Part shown: piece by piece, positions 7,454 to 13,836 of the stretch
Layout: every line of letters begins with the position of its first letter
Numbering within the stretch: position 1 is the stretch's first letter
Source: [Mycobacterium] manitobense
GTDB taxonomy: Bacteria; Actinomycetota; Actinomycetes; Mycobacteriales; Mycobacteriaceae
Assembly: GCF_025821665.1 (NCBI RefSeq)
Contig: NZ_JACKSJ010000218.1
Span: forward strand, 1 to 44,738
Length of the DNA stretch: 44,738 nt
Reading direction: 5' to 3'
Made by a program: the position numbers and the translations under genes
Notes under the pieces: model-generated
Told to the model about the DNA's origin: nothing
Database searches by the model: none
What the model saw: only the letters and a program-made list of their open reading frames with translations

Positions 7454-7902
7454 GCCTCCGCCGCCGCCTTGATCCTGGCGAGTGACTGCTTCATGCCGTC
7501 GACCAGCTCCTGCTCGAAGCTCGGGACGCCGCCGAACAGCGCGTTGACCGTCGCGTTCGACACCGCCTTGACGCCGTTCTCGGCGTGCCGGGTCTCGGTG
7601 AGGCGGGTGCCCCCGTCGACCGGCTCGAGCCGGTAGCGCCACACCGTCCCGTTCGCGTTGACGCGGAACGCCAGCTCTTTCTCCGGGACGAGTGCGGTGA
7701 TCGTGCTCGTGGTCGGCCACAGCAGCCGGCCGCGCCGGTTGAGGTTGACCGCACGGGTCCCCGGCCGCAGTGGCCCGAGTCGCTTGGTCCAGCGGCACTG
7801 CGGGCTCCAGCGCGGCATCCGTTCGAGATCGGAGACGAGTTCCCAGACCCGGCTGACCGGTGCGTTGATGTCGATCTCTGCCTGCAACAGCGGTGCGGCC
7901 AC
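7450..7902 (-). CDS. SRPBCC (START/polyketide-cyclase-like) family protein
   Basis: This 150-residue helix-grip fold protein begins EIDINAPVSRVWELVSDLERMPRWSPQ, the classical SRPBCC/polyketide cyclase opening, and continues with RLEPVDGGTRLTETR and a C-terminal helix that closes the ligand cavity (VDGMKQSLARIKAAAEA). Such proteins bind hydrophobic ligands, and no specific substrate can be read from the sequence. The reading frame is open further upstream, but the GTG at 7902 has an AGGAGG four bases before it, so this start is strongly preferred. The stop overlaps the convergent DUF3027 stop. A DUF2530 gene lies 25 bases upstream on the same strand. Confidence 0.85.
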   Translation of the reverse strand: MAAPLLQAEIDINAPVSRVWELVSDLERMPRWSPQCRWTKRLGPLRPGTRAVNLNRRGRLLWPTTSTITALVPEKELAFRVNANGTVWRYRLEPVDGGTRLTETRHAENGVKAVSNATVNALFGGVPSFEQELVDGMKQSLARIKAAAEA

Positions 7903-7927
7903 AGTGCCTCCTCGCTTCTCGGCAGGC

Positions 7928-8194
7928 TCAGTCGAGCCCGCTCTGAGCGCCGCGGGCACCGCGGCGCACGGCGTGACGTTGCCACAGGAAGATCGACGTG
8001 CCAAAAACGCCGACGCCGAGACCGGCCACGGCGATCGGCCGCCAGTCGTGCAGCGCGGCGACTGTGAACGACAGCACCGTCACGATCAGCCAACCGAATG
8101 CGATCACCAGGATGACGGGTCGCGGGTCGAGCAGCCTGGCCGGCAGTGCCGGAGGTTGCCGCGCGTCGGGTTCGGCCGAGCTCTCTGCAGGCAT
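7928..8194 (-). CDS. DUF2530-like small membrane protein (Rv0879c-like)
   Basis: This 88-residue protein has a soluble, Pro-rich N-terminus (MPAESSAEPDARQPPALP), a conserved-looking LLDPRPVILV, and two membrane helices (about 28-48 and 55-72), ending in a basic tail. It resembles the actinobacterial DUF2530 family, which has no known function. I chose ATG 8194 over the longer frame because the extension would overlap the promoter of the divergent marR gene. It is followed by the SRPBCC gene on the same strand and probably co-transcribed. Confidence 0.72.
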   Translation of the reverse strand: MPAESSAEPDARQPPALPARLLDPRPVILVIAFGWLIVTVLSFTVAALHDWRPIAVAGLGVGVFGTSIFLWQRHAVRRGARGAQSGLD

Positions 8195-8271
8195 CGACGC
8201 CGAATCTATCCGATGAACTGTTTTTGCGGCGTACCCCGGCCGGATTAGCTGTGAGATCGCCCCATGCTGGG

Positions 8272-8277
8272 TACTCT
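8272..8277 (+). promoter_or_regulatory. -10 box of a leaderless marR transcript
   Basis: TACTCT fits TANNNT and ends 7 nt before the GTG at 8285, the spacing at which transcription starts on the first base of the start codon. There is no Shine-Dalgarno sequence. Confidence 0.55.
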
Positions 8278-8284
8278 TTGCCAT

Positions 8285-8716
8285 GTGAAAGACCAGGACG
8301 CGCAGTTGGCCGGTGACTTGTCGCTTGCCGTAGTGCGTTTAGCTCGACAGTTGCGGTTTCGCCGAGCGGATTCCAAGATTTCGCTGTCGCAGTTGTCTGC
8401 GCTGTCGACGCTGGCCAAAGAGGGCGCGATGACCCCTGGAGCATTAGCTATCCGGGAGCGTGTCCGGCCGCCGTCGATGACGCGGGTGATCGCTTCGCTC
8501 GCCGAGATGGGCCTGGTCGAGCGCAGCGCCCACCCGTCCGACGGGCGCCAGGTGCTGGTGTCGGCATCGCCCTCGGGCGCCAGCCTGGTCGAGGCGGAGC
8601 GCCGCGCCAGCCAGGAGTGGCTCAGGGTTCGCCTGGCCCGGCTGGATCCCGAGCAGCGCAGGACGCTGCTGACCGCTGCCGACCTGATGACCGGGATGGT
8701 CGAGGAGAGCGCCTGA
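8285..8716 (+). CDS. MarR-family transcriptional regulator (Rv0880-like)
   Basis: This 143-residue winged-helix dimer-type regulator has the MarR core: SLSQLSALSTLAKEGAMTPGALAIRERVRPPSMTRVIASLAEMGLVERSAHPSDGRQVLVSASPSG. The recognition helix is near RPPSMTRVIASL, and DGRQVLV is the tip of the wing. MarR proteins normally repress genes and release DNA on binding small ligands or after oxidation; the ligand here is unknown. The GTG at 8285 is preferred over an in-frame start at 8264 because conserved sequence begins after it and a TACTCT box is 7 nt upstream. The RNA methyltransferase gene follows after 27 nt and is likely co-transcribed. Confidence 0.9.
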   Translation: MKDQDAQLAGDLSLAVVRLARQLRFRRADSKISLSQLSALSTLAKEGAMTPGALAIRERVRPPSMTRVIASLAEMGLVERSAHPSDGRQVLVSASPSGASLVEAERRASQEWLRVRLARLDPEQRRTLLTAADLMTGMVEESA

Positions 8717-8743
8717 ACGCCCGGGTGCGAAGCTACCCGGGAA

Positions 8744-9559
8744 ATGGCCACCGTCATCGACGTCGACGACCCGGGTGATCCCCGCCTCGACGACTTCCGC
8801 GATCTGAACAGCGTCGACCGTCGGCCCGACCTGCCCAGCGGCAAGGGGCTGGTGATCGCCGAGGGCGTGCTGGTGGTGCAGCGCATGCTCGCGTCGCGGT
8901 TCGTCCCGAGGGCGATGCTGGGCACCGACCGCAGGCTCACCGAACTCGGCGACGACCTGAACCGCACCGATGCGCCGTTCTACCGGGCCGACGCGGAGGT
9001 GATGGCCGCGGTGATCGGCTTCCATCTCAACCGGGGGGTGCTGGCGTCGGCGTCGCGGCCCGGGGAACTGGCCGTCGACCAGGTGCTCGCCGGCGCGCGA
9101 ACGGTGGCGGTGCTCGAGGGCGTCAACGACCACGAGAACCTGGGGTCCATCTTCCGCAACGCCGCCGGACTCGACGTCGACGCGGTGGTGTTCGGCAGCG
9201 GCTGCGCCGACCCGCTCTACCGGCGGGCGGTGAGGGTGTCGATGGGTCACGCGTTGCTGGTGCCCTACGCCTGGGCGCAGTCCTGGCCCGGCGATCTGAA
9301 CCTGTTGCGCGACAATGGTTTCAGACTGCTCGCCATGACGCCGGATGCGGGCGCCGCGACGCTCGCGGCCGCGATGCCTGCACTGGCCGGCGACAAGGTG
9401 GCGATCCTGGTCGGTGCGGAGGGGCCGGGGTTGACGGAGCACGCGATGCGGGCCAGCGACAGCCGCGTGCGCATCCCGATGTCACGCGGCACCGACTCCC
9501 TCAACGTCGCGACCGCTGCGGCGCTGGCGTTCTACGAACGGGCAAGGGCGGCAGGCTAA
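8744..9559 (+). CDS. TrmH/SpoU-family RNA 2'-O-methyltransferase (Rv0881-like)
   Basis: This 271-residue SPOUT enzyme transfers a methyl group from SAM to a ribose 2'-OH in rRNA or tRNA. An N-terminal L30e-like substrate-binding domain (about 30-115) is followed by the knotted SpoU domain with motif 1 EGVNDHENLGSIFRNAAGLDVDAV, motif 2 VAILVGAEGPGL, and motif 3 IPMSRGTDSLNVATAAALAFYE. The Asn and Arg of NLGSIFRNA and the Ser-Leu-Asn of DSLNV are the expected active-site residues. The exact RNA target cannot be read from the sequence. It lies 27 nt after marR, and the tandem repeat begins 4 nt after its stop. Confidence 0.92.
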   Translation: MATVIDVDDPGDPRLDDFRDLNSVDRRPDLPSGKGLVIAEGVLVVQRMLASRFVPRAMLGTDRRLTELGDDLNRTDAPFYRADAEVMAAVIGFHLNRGVLASASRPGELAVDQVLAGARTVAVLEGVNDHENLGSIFRNAAGLDVDAVVFGSGCADPLYRRAVRVSMGHALLVPYAWAQSWPGDLNLLRDNGFRLLAMTPDAGAATLAAAMPALAGDKVAILVGAEGPGLTEHAMRASDSRVRIPMSRGTDSLNVATAAALAFYERARAAG

Positions 9560-9562
9560 ATT

Positions 9563-9684
9563 GGGCAGGAGCGAAGCGACCCGGGGGGATGGACCGGTGG
9601 GCAGGAGCGAAGCGACCCGGGGGGATGGACCGGTGGGCAGGAGCGAAGCGACCCGGGGGGGCAGGAGCGAAGCGACCCGGGGGG
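9563..9684 (+). repeat. Tandem repeat, four copies (36-nt full unit)
   Basis: Two full 36-nt units (9563-9598 and 9599-9634) are identical: GGGCAGGAGCGAAGCGACCC followed by GGGGGGATGGACCGGT. Two shortened copies (9635-9660 and 9659-9684) lack the ATGGACCGGT end. The last copy runs into AGAAACC and the GTG start of the next gene, so its G-rich end may act as that gene's ribosome-binding site. Head-to-tail contact and identity point to recent slippage or duplication. Confidence 0.95.
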
Positions 9685-9691
9685 AGAAACC

Positions 9692-9964
9692 GTGACCGAC
9701 GACTCGACGCCGTGGGGCACGGGGTTGACGGTGGCCGCGTTCGTCGCGGCAGTGGTCGCGGCGGCGGTGCTGGTGCTCAGCCTCGGCCTGGTGCGCGTGC
9801 ATCCACTGCTGGCGATCGGCCTGAACATGGTCGCCGTCGGCGGGCTGGCGCCGACGGTGTGGAGCTGGCGCACGCGCCCGGTGTGGCGGTGGTTCGTGCT
9901 GGGCGGTGGGGTCGGCGTGGCCGTGGGCTGGGTGGCGGTGCTGGCGCTGTCCCTGGGGAGCTGA
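9692..9964 (+). CDS. DUF2537-like small membrane protein (Rv0882-like)
   Basis: This 90-residue protein has three predicted membrane helices (about 10-32, 40-56, 67-88) and short loops, one reading SWRTRPVWRW. The N-terminal DSTPWGTGLTVAAFVAAV and position between the TrmH gene and sepH match Rv0882; the family is probably DUF2537, function unknown. The GTG start is preceded by a purine-rich GGGGGGAGAAACC donated by the last tandem repeat copy. Its TGA stop and the TCA complement of the sepH stop form the palindrome CTGAGCTCAG (9961-9970). Confidence 0.75.
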   Translation: MTDDSTPWGTGLTVAAFVAAVVAAAVLVLSLGLVRVHPLLAIGLNMVAVGGLAPTVWSWRTRPVWRWFVLGGGVGVAVGWVAVLALSLGS

Positions 9965-9966
9965 GC

Positions 9967-10761
9967 TCAGCGCTGCCCGCTGGAGCGCACCCCGAGCAGC
10001 ACGTCCTCCCACGCAGGCACGGCCGGCTTGCCCTTGCGGGCGCGGGCCGGCTTCTTCGCCTCGACGGCCGGCTCGGGCTCAGGCTCAGAAAGCGGCTCGG
10101 GCGCCGGAGCGGGTGCGGGAGCCGCAACGGGCTCGGTGAAATCGAGTTCGGCCAGCGGAACCGCGCGCAGCGGGCGGGCGAAATCCGGGTCGATCAGTTC
10201 GGAAGCCGCGTCGTCGAAGGCGCTGACGGTGCCGCCGTGCGCCCCGGGGGTGAAGCGGAAGTGGGCGACGTTGTCGGACCGGCCGGCCTTCCAGCCCAGC
10301 TGCACGGTCCAGCGGCCGTCCTCGTTGCGCCACGCGTCCCACGTCGTGCTGTCCGGGTCGAGACCGCGGGCCACGAGCGAGGTGGTGACCGTCTCGAGCA
10401 GCGTCAGCACCGAGGGGCCGTCGGCGAGGATCGGGTGCGCGGCCGTGGCGAGCTCGGCGGCGCGCGAGCGCTCCAGCAGCACCGGATGGGCGAAGCGTTC
10501 CACCCGTTCGAGCGGCGCCCCGGCGGCCGCGGCCACCTGTTCGACGGATGCACCCGCCCGGATCCTGGCCTGGATGTCCTTGGGACTCAGCACGGTGGTG
10601 ACCTCGACATCGATCTGGGTTTGGCTGGAACCGACTCTGTCGCCACGGACGGCCGCACGCAGCCGGTCGTCCACGACCATGATGAATTTGTCGCCGGAGT
10701 CGGCCTCGCAGATGATGCTGCGGCCGTCTACGTCGAGCCCGACGACCTTGAGTACCCGCAT
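9967..10761 (-). CDS. sepH: Septation protein SepH
   Basis: SepH is a conserved actinobacterial cell-division protein that stimulates FtsZ assembly. The 264-residue protein has the N-terminal DUF3071 domain (about 1-170), starting MRVLKVVGLDVDGRSIICEADSG and containing a helix-turn-helix-like stretch LSPKDIQARIRAGASVEQVAAAAG, then RVERFAHPVLLERSRAAELA. The C-terminal third is disordered: Pro/Ala/Glu-rich repeats and a basic stretch KKPARARKGKPAVPAWEDVLLGVR, whose last part is a conserved SepH tail. The ATG at 10761 has a strong GGAGGAGG about 5 nt upstream. The gene lies downstream of serC on the same strand, as Rv0883c does. Confidence 0.93.
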   Translation of the reverse strand: MRVLKVVGLDVDGRSIICEADSGDKFIMVVDDRLRAAVRGDRVGSSQTQIDVEVTTVLSPKDIQARIRAGASVEQVAAAAGAPLERVERFAHPVLLERSRAAELATAAHPILADGPSVLTLLETVTTSLVARGLDPDSTTWDAWRNEDGRWTVQLGWKAGRSDNVAHFRFTPGAHGGTVSAFDDAASELIDPDFARPLRAVPLAELDFTEPVAAPAPAPAPEPLSEPEPEPAVEAKKPARARKGKPAVPAWEDVLLGVRSSGQR

Positions 10762-10845
10762 ACCGACCTCCTCCGGGACGAGCCCGATTAGCAGGTCACC
10801 CTACTGCGTTATCCGCCCGTTACCGGCCAGACACGCGGTGCGCCC

Positions 10846-11958
10846 TCAGAGGTGTTCGACCACCCAGTCGACGCACTGGGTGAGCGCGCTGACGTCGTCG
10901 GGATCGACGGCGGCGAACATCGCGACACGGAGCTGGTTGCGGCCGAGTTTGCGGTACGGCTCGGTGTCGACGACGCCGTTGGCACGCAGCACCTTGGCGA
11001 CGGCGGCGGCATCCACATCGTCGTTGAAGTCGATGGTGCCGACCACCTGTGAGCGCAGCGCCGGGTCGGTGACGAACGGGGTGGCGTACTGCGACGCCTC
11101 GGCCCACGAGTAGAGCCGCGACGAGCTGTCGGCGGTGCGCTTGACCGCCCAGTCCAGGCCGCCGTTGCCGAGCATCCAGTCCAGCTGGTCGGCCAGCAGC
11201 ACCAGGGTGCCGATCGCGGGGGTGTTGTACGTCTGGTTCTTGACGCTGTTCTCGACTGCGATCGGCAGCGACAGGAAGTCCGGCACCCACCGGCCCGACG
11301 CGTGGATCGACTCGATGCGCGCGAGCGCGGCGGGGCTGACGACCGCGAGCCACAGGCCACCGTCGCCGGCGAAGTTCTTCTGCGGCGCAAAGTAATAGGC
11401 GTCGGCCTGCGCGATGTCGACCGGCAGCCCGCCCGCCCCCGACGTGGCGTCGATCAGGATCAACGCGTCGCCCGCATCTGCGGGCCGCTGCACCGGCACC
11501 GCCACGCCGGTCGACGTCTCGTTGTGGGCCCACGCGATCGCGTCGACTGACGGGTCGGCCTGCGGTTCGGGAGCGCTGCCTGGGTCGGCCTTGACCACGA
11601 TCGGGTCTCCGACGAAGGGGTTCTTGGCCACGGCGGAGGCGAACTTCGCGCTGAACTCGCCGTAGGTCAGGTGCAGCGAGCGCTTGTCGATCAGCCCGAA
11701 CGCGGCGGCGTCCCAGAACGCGGTGGACCCGCCATTGCCGAGGATCACCTCGTAGCCGTCGGGCAGCGAGAACAGTTGGCGTACCCCGTCGCGCACGCGC
11801 CCCACGAGGTTCTTGACCGGGGCCTGCCGGTGCGACGTGCCGAACAGATGACCGGCATCTGCCAGCGCCTGCAGTTGTTCGGGTCGCACCTTCGACGGCC
11901 CCGACCCGAACCGTCCGTCTTTCGGCTTCAGGTCGGCGGGAAGGGTGAGTTCGGCCAT
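10846..11958 (-). CDS. serC: Phosphoserine aminotransferase
   Basis: SerC converts 3-phosphohydroxypyruvate and glutamate to phosphoserine, the second step of serine biosynthesis, using PLP. The 370-residue protein belongs to the actinobacterial SerC type: FGSGPSKVRPEQLQAL at the N-terminus, EVILGNGGSTAFWDAAAFGL, AWAHNETSTGVAVP, LILIDATSGAGGLPVD, and the PLP lysine in YYFAPQKNFAGDGG (Lys194). The frame opens 10 codons further upstream, but ATG 11958 gives the expected start MAELTLPADLKPKDGRFGSGP. TAGTCT is found exactly 7 nt before this ATG without a Shine-Dalgarno sequence, which fits a leaderless mRNA. sepH follows on the same strand after 84 nt. Confidence 0.95.
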   Translation of the reverse strand: MAELTLPADLKPKDGRFGSGPSKVRPEQLQALADAGHLFGTSHRQAPVKNLVGRVRDGVRQLFSLPDGYEVILGNGGSTAFWDAAAFGLIDKRSLHLTYGEFSAKFASAVAKNPFVGDPIVVKADPGSAPEPQADPSVDAIAWAHNETSTGVAVPVQRPADAGDALILIDATSGAGGLPVDIAQADAYYFAPQKNFAGDGGLWLAVVSPAALARIESIHASGRWVPDFLSLPIAVENSVKNQTYNTPAIGTLVLLADQLDWMLGNGGLDWAVKRTADSSSRLYSWAEASQYATPFVTDPALRSQVVGTIDFNDDVDAAAVAKVLRANGVVDTEPYRKLGRNQLRVAMFAAVDPDDVSALTQCVDWVVEHL

Positions 11959-11965
11959 GCGGTCA

Positions 11966-11971
11966 AGACTA
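11966..11971 (-). promoter_or_regulatory. -10 box of a leaderless serC transcript
   Basis: On the minus strand TAGTCT is followed by 7 nt and the serC ATG. It fits the mycobacterial TANNNT box, and no Shine-Dalgarno sequence is present. Confidence 0.5.
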
Positions 11972-12040
11972 GTGACCAGCGCCTGCACGGTTCCTGCCGG
12001 GGAGGGGCAGCGAAAATACTAAAAAGTCAATAAAAGCGGT

Positions 12041-12068
12041 TTGAGCGACACGCATCTGTGTCCATACT
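12041..12068 (+). promoter_or_regulatory. Candidate SigA-type promoter for the CAP-domain gene
   Basis: TTGAGC (12041-12046) and CATACT (12063-12068) are separated by 16 nt in an AT-rich part of the serC/CAP divergent region. Transcription would start near 12075, about 28 nt before the ATG at 12103, which has GGGAG as a ribosome-binding site. Confidence 0.55.
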
Positions 12069-12102
12069 GTGACCTGTCGGGGCGGACAGCTGGGAGCCCG
12101 TC

Positions 12103-12606
12103 ATGGGGTGCACGTTCAGTGGGGGAAATCGCGCGTCAATTCTGATGCCCGTCTGCGCTGCGGCCCTCGCGGTCGCCGGGGCGCTGGTCGCCGTGGCACC
12201 CGCGCACGCCGACGGCGATCAGGCCGGCGCGCTGCTGGGCCAGATCAACGCCACGCGCGCGGCGAACGGCTGCGGACCCGTCGCACCGAATGCGCAGTTG
12301 GCCGCGGCCGCCAACCGGCACGCCACGGACATGCTCGTCAACGGGGTGCGCAGCCACACCGGTTCCGACGGGTCGTCGGTCGTGCAGCGTGCCACCGACG
12401 CCGGCTATGCGCCGTATGCGGCGGTCGGGGAGGTCGTTTTCTGGAGCGCGGGATACAGCGACGATCCGGCCCACGCGGTGAACTGGTGGATGAACAGTCC
12501 TCCCCACCGGGCGGTGATCACCGACTGCGGGATGACCGACGCCGGGTTCTCCTCGGTGAGCAGCGGTGACCGGGTGATCGCAGCCGGGGAGTTCGGCAAG
12601 AAGTAG
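12103..12606 (+). CDS. Secreted CAP-domain (SCP/PR1-like) protein
   Basis: This 167-residue exported protein has a signal peptide (residues 1 to about 36: basic start, hydrophobic MPVCAAALAVAGALVAVAP, cleavage AHA-DG) and then one CAP domain: LLGQINATRAANGCGPVAPNAQLAAAANRHATDMLVNG, SHTGSDGSSVVQRATDAGY, VGEVVFWS, and AVNWWMNSPPHRAVITDCGMTDAGFS. The CAP histidines (NRHA and PPHR) and a Glu (GEVV) that make up the usual cavity are present. Bacterial CAP proteins are of uncertain activity; some bind lipids or peptidoglycan. Two cysteines (NGCGP, TDCGM) probably form a disulphide after export. It is transcribed alone from a recognisable promoter and is divergent from serC. Confidence 0.88.
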   Translation: MGCTFSGGNRASILMPVCAAALAVAGALVAVAPAHADGDQAGALLGQINATRAANGCGPVAPNAQLAAAANRHATDMLVNGVRSHTGSDGSSVVQRATDAGYAPYAAVGEVVFWSAGYSDDPAHAVNWWMNSPPHRAVITDCGMTDAGFSSVSSGDRVIAAGEFGKK

Positions 12607-12640
12607 CCGCCCGGCGCCGGTGAAGCTACGGCGTCGCGGT

Positions 12641-12702
12641 CGCGGCATCGGTTTTCGAAGGTCCTCCAGGGTGGGTACTCACTGCCCGGAGTCGATGCCG
12701 CG
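12641..12702. repeat. 62-nt inverted-repeat element (P2)
   Basis: CGCGGCATCG (12641-12650) and CGATGCCGCG (12693-12702) are perfect 10-bp inverted arms around a 42-nt spacer. It lies 35 nt after the stop of the CAP-domain gene. It may only be a weak terminator; the similar length to other elements here is noted, but the arm sequence is unrelated. Confidence 0.5.
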
Positions 12703-12731
12703 CGTTCAGCAAACCCTCAGCGCGGGGATGG

Positions 12732-12779
12732 ACATTTACCCGGTACCTGCGGTACTGTGTACACAAGGCCGGTAAATGT
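12732..12779. promoter_or_regulatory. Candidate operator of the diiron oxygenase/fprB operon
   Basis: ACATTTACC (12732-12740) and GGTAAATGT (12771-12779) are perfect 9-bp inverted arms. Between them lie GGTACC, a second CGGTAC, and the perfect 10-bp palindrome TGTGTACACA (12756-12765). The cluster sits directly before the ribosome-binding site of the diiron gene and looks like a site for a dimeric repressor or activator that is not encoded next to it. Confidence 0.55.
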
Positions 12780-12801
12780 AAACCTCTCAGGGAGGCTTCG
12801 A

Positions 12802-13818
12802 ATGGCTCGGACACGCACGATCAACCGCTGGCGGCGCAACATGGACGTCAGCGACGACCCGCAGTACGTGGACATGCTGAACACGCTGTCGGAAGGCTCG
12901 GTGCGGCGGAACTTCAATCCGTACACCGACATCGAGTGGGACTCCCCGGAGTTCGCCGTCTTCGAGAACGACCCCCGCTGGGTGCTGCCGGCGACGGACC
13001 CGCTGGGCGGGCACCCGTGGTACCAGGCGCAGCCGCAGGAGCAGCAGATCAAGATCGGCATGTGGCGCCAGGCCAACGTCGCGAAGGTCGGCCTGCACTT
13101 CGAGTCGATCCTCATCCGCGGCCTGATGGAGTACTCGTTCTGGACGCCCAACGGCTCACCGGAGTACCGCTATTGCCTGCACGAGGCGGTCGAAGAGTGC
13201 AACCACACCATGATGTTCCAGGAGATGGTGAACCACATCGGCGCCGACGTGCCGGGTATGCCGCGCCTGCTCAAATGGGTGCAGCCCGCCATCCCGCTCG
13301 TCGCCGGGCCGCTGCCCATACCGTTCTGGTTCGGCATCCTCGCCGGTGAGGAACCGATCGACCACACGCAGAAGAACGTGCTGCGCGAGGGCAAGGCCCT
13401 GCATCCGATCATGGAGCGCGTCATGGCCATTCACGTGGCCGAGGAAGCTCGGCACATCTCGTTCGCGCACGAGTACCTGCGCAAGCGGGTGCCGCATCTG
13501 TCGCGGTGGAAGCGATTCTGGTTGTCGCTCTACGTGCCCGTCGTGATGAGGGTACTGTGCTCGGCCATCATCGTTCCGCCGAAGGCGTTCTGGAAGGAAT
13601 TCGACATCCCGCGCTCGGTGCGCAAAGAGGTGTTCTTCCGCTCGCCGGAGTCCCGGCAGATGCTGCGCGACATGTTCGGCGACGTCCGGATGCTGTGCAA
13701 GGACACCGGACTGATCAATCCGGTGGCCAAGCTGATCTGGAAGCTCTGCCGCATCGACGGCCGGCCCAGCCGTTACCGCAGCGAGCCGCAGCGCCAGCAC
13801 GTGGTCGCGGCCGCCTGA
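12802..13818 (+). CDS. AurF-like diiron oxygenase (Rv0885-like)
   Basis: AurF-type enzymes are four-helix-bundle diiron oxygenases; AurF itself oxidises p-aminobenzoate to p-nitrobenzoate. This 338-residue protein keeps a plausible full ligand set: Glu101 (HFESIL), Glu132 and His135 (EECNH), Glu184 (AGEEP), His211 (AIHVAEE), Glu215 and His218 (EEARH). The substrate is unknown. The start at ATG 12802 is set by AGGGAGG 5 nt upstream, not by an in-frame ATG at 12757. fprB follows after 18 nt, so the pair probably forms an oxygenase plus electron donor. A dense palindrome cluster lies just upstream. Its C-terminal third (about 235-338) is basic. Confidence 0.85.
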   Translation: MARTRTINRWRRNMDVSDDPQYVDMLNTLSEGSVRRNFNPYTDIEWDSPEFAVFENDPRWVLPATDPLGGHPWYQAQPQEQQIKIGMWRQANVAKVGLHFESILIRGLMEYSFWTPNGSPEYRYCLHEAVEECNHTMMFQEMVNHIGADVPGMPRLLKWVQPAIPLVAGPLPIPFWFGILAGEEPIDHTQKNVLREGKALHPIMERVMAIHVAEEARHISFAHEYLRKRVPHLSRWKRFWLSLYVPVVMRVLCSAIIVPPKAFWKEFDIPRSVRKEVFFRSPESRQMLRDMFGDVRMLCKDTGLINPVAKLIWKLCRIDGRPSRYRSEPQRQHVVAAA

Positions 13819-13836
13819 CGAGAGCCTGAATCCCTT

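Noticed and set aside
9563..9684. Possible CRISPR array
   Set aside because: The copies are head to tail without spacers, and no cas gene is near.
9589..9691. Repeat-encoded peptide MDRWAGAKRPGG
   Set aside because: It exists only because the repeat is open in that frame; there is no start signal or conserved sequence after it.
12757..12801. Earlier start for the diiron oxygenase gene
   Set aside because: It would run through the palindromic operator; the ATG at 12802 has a strong ribosome-binding site.
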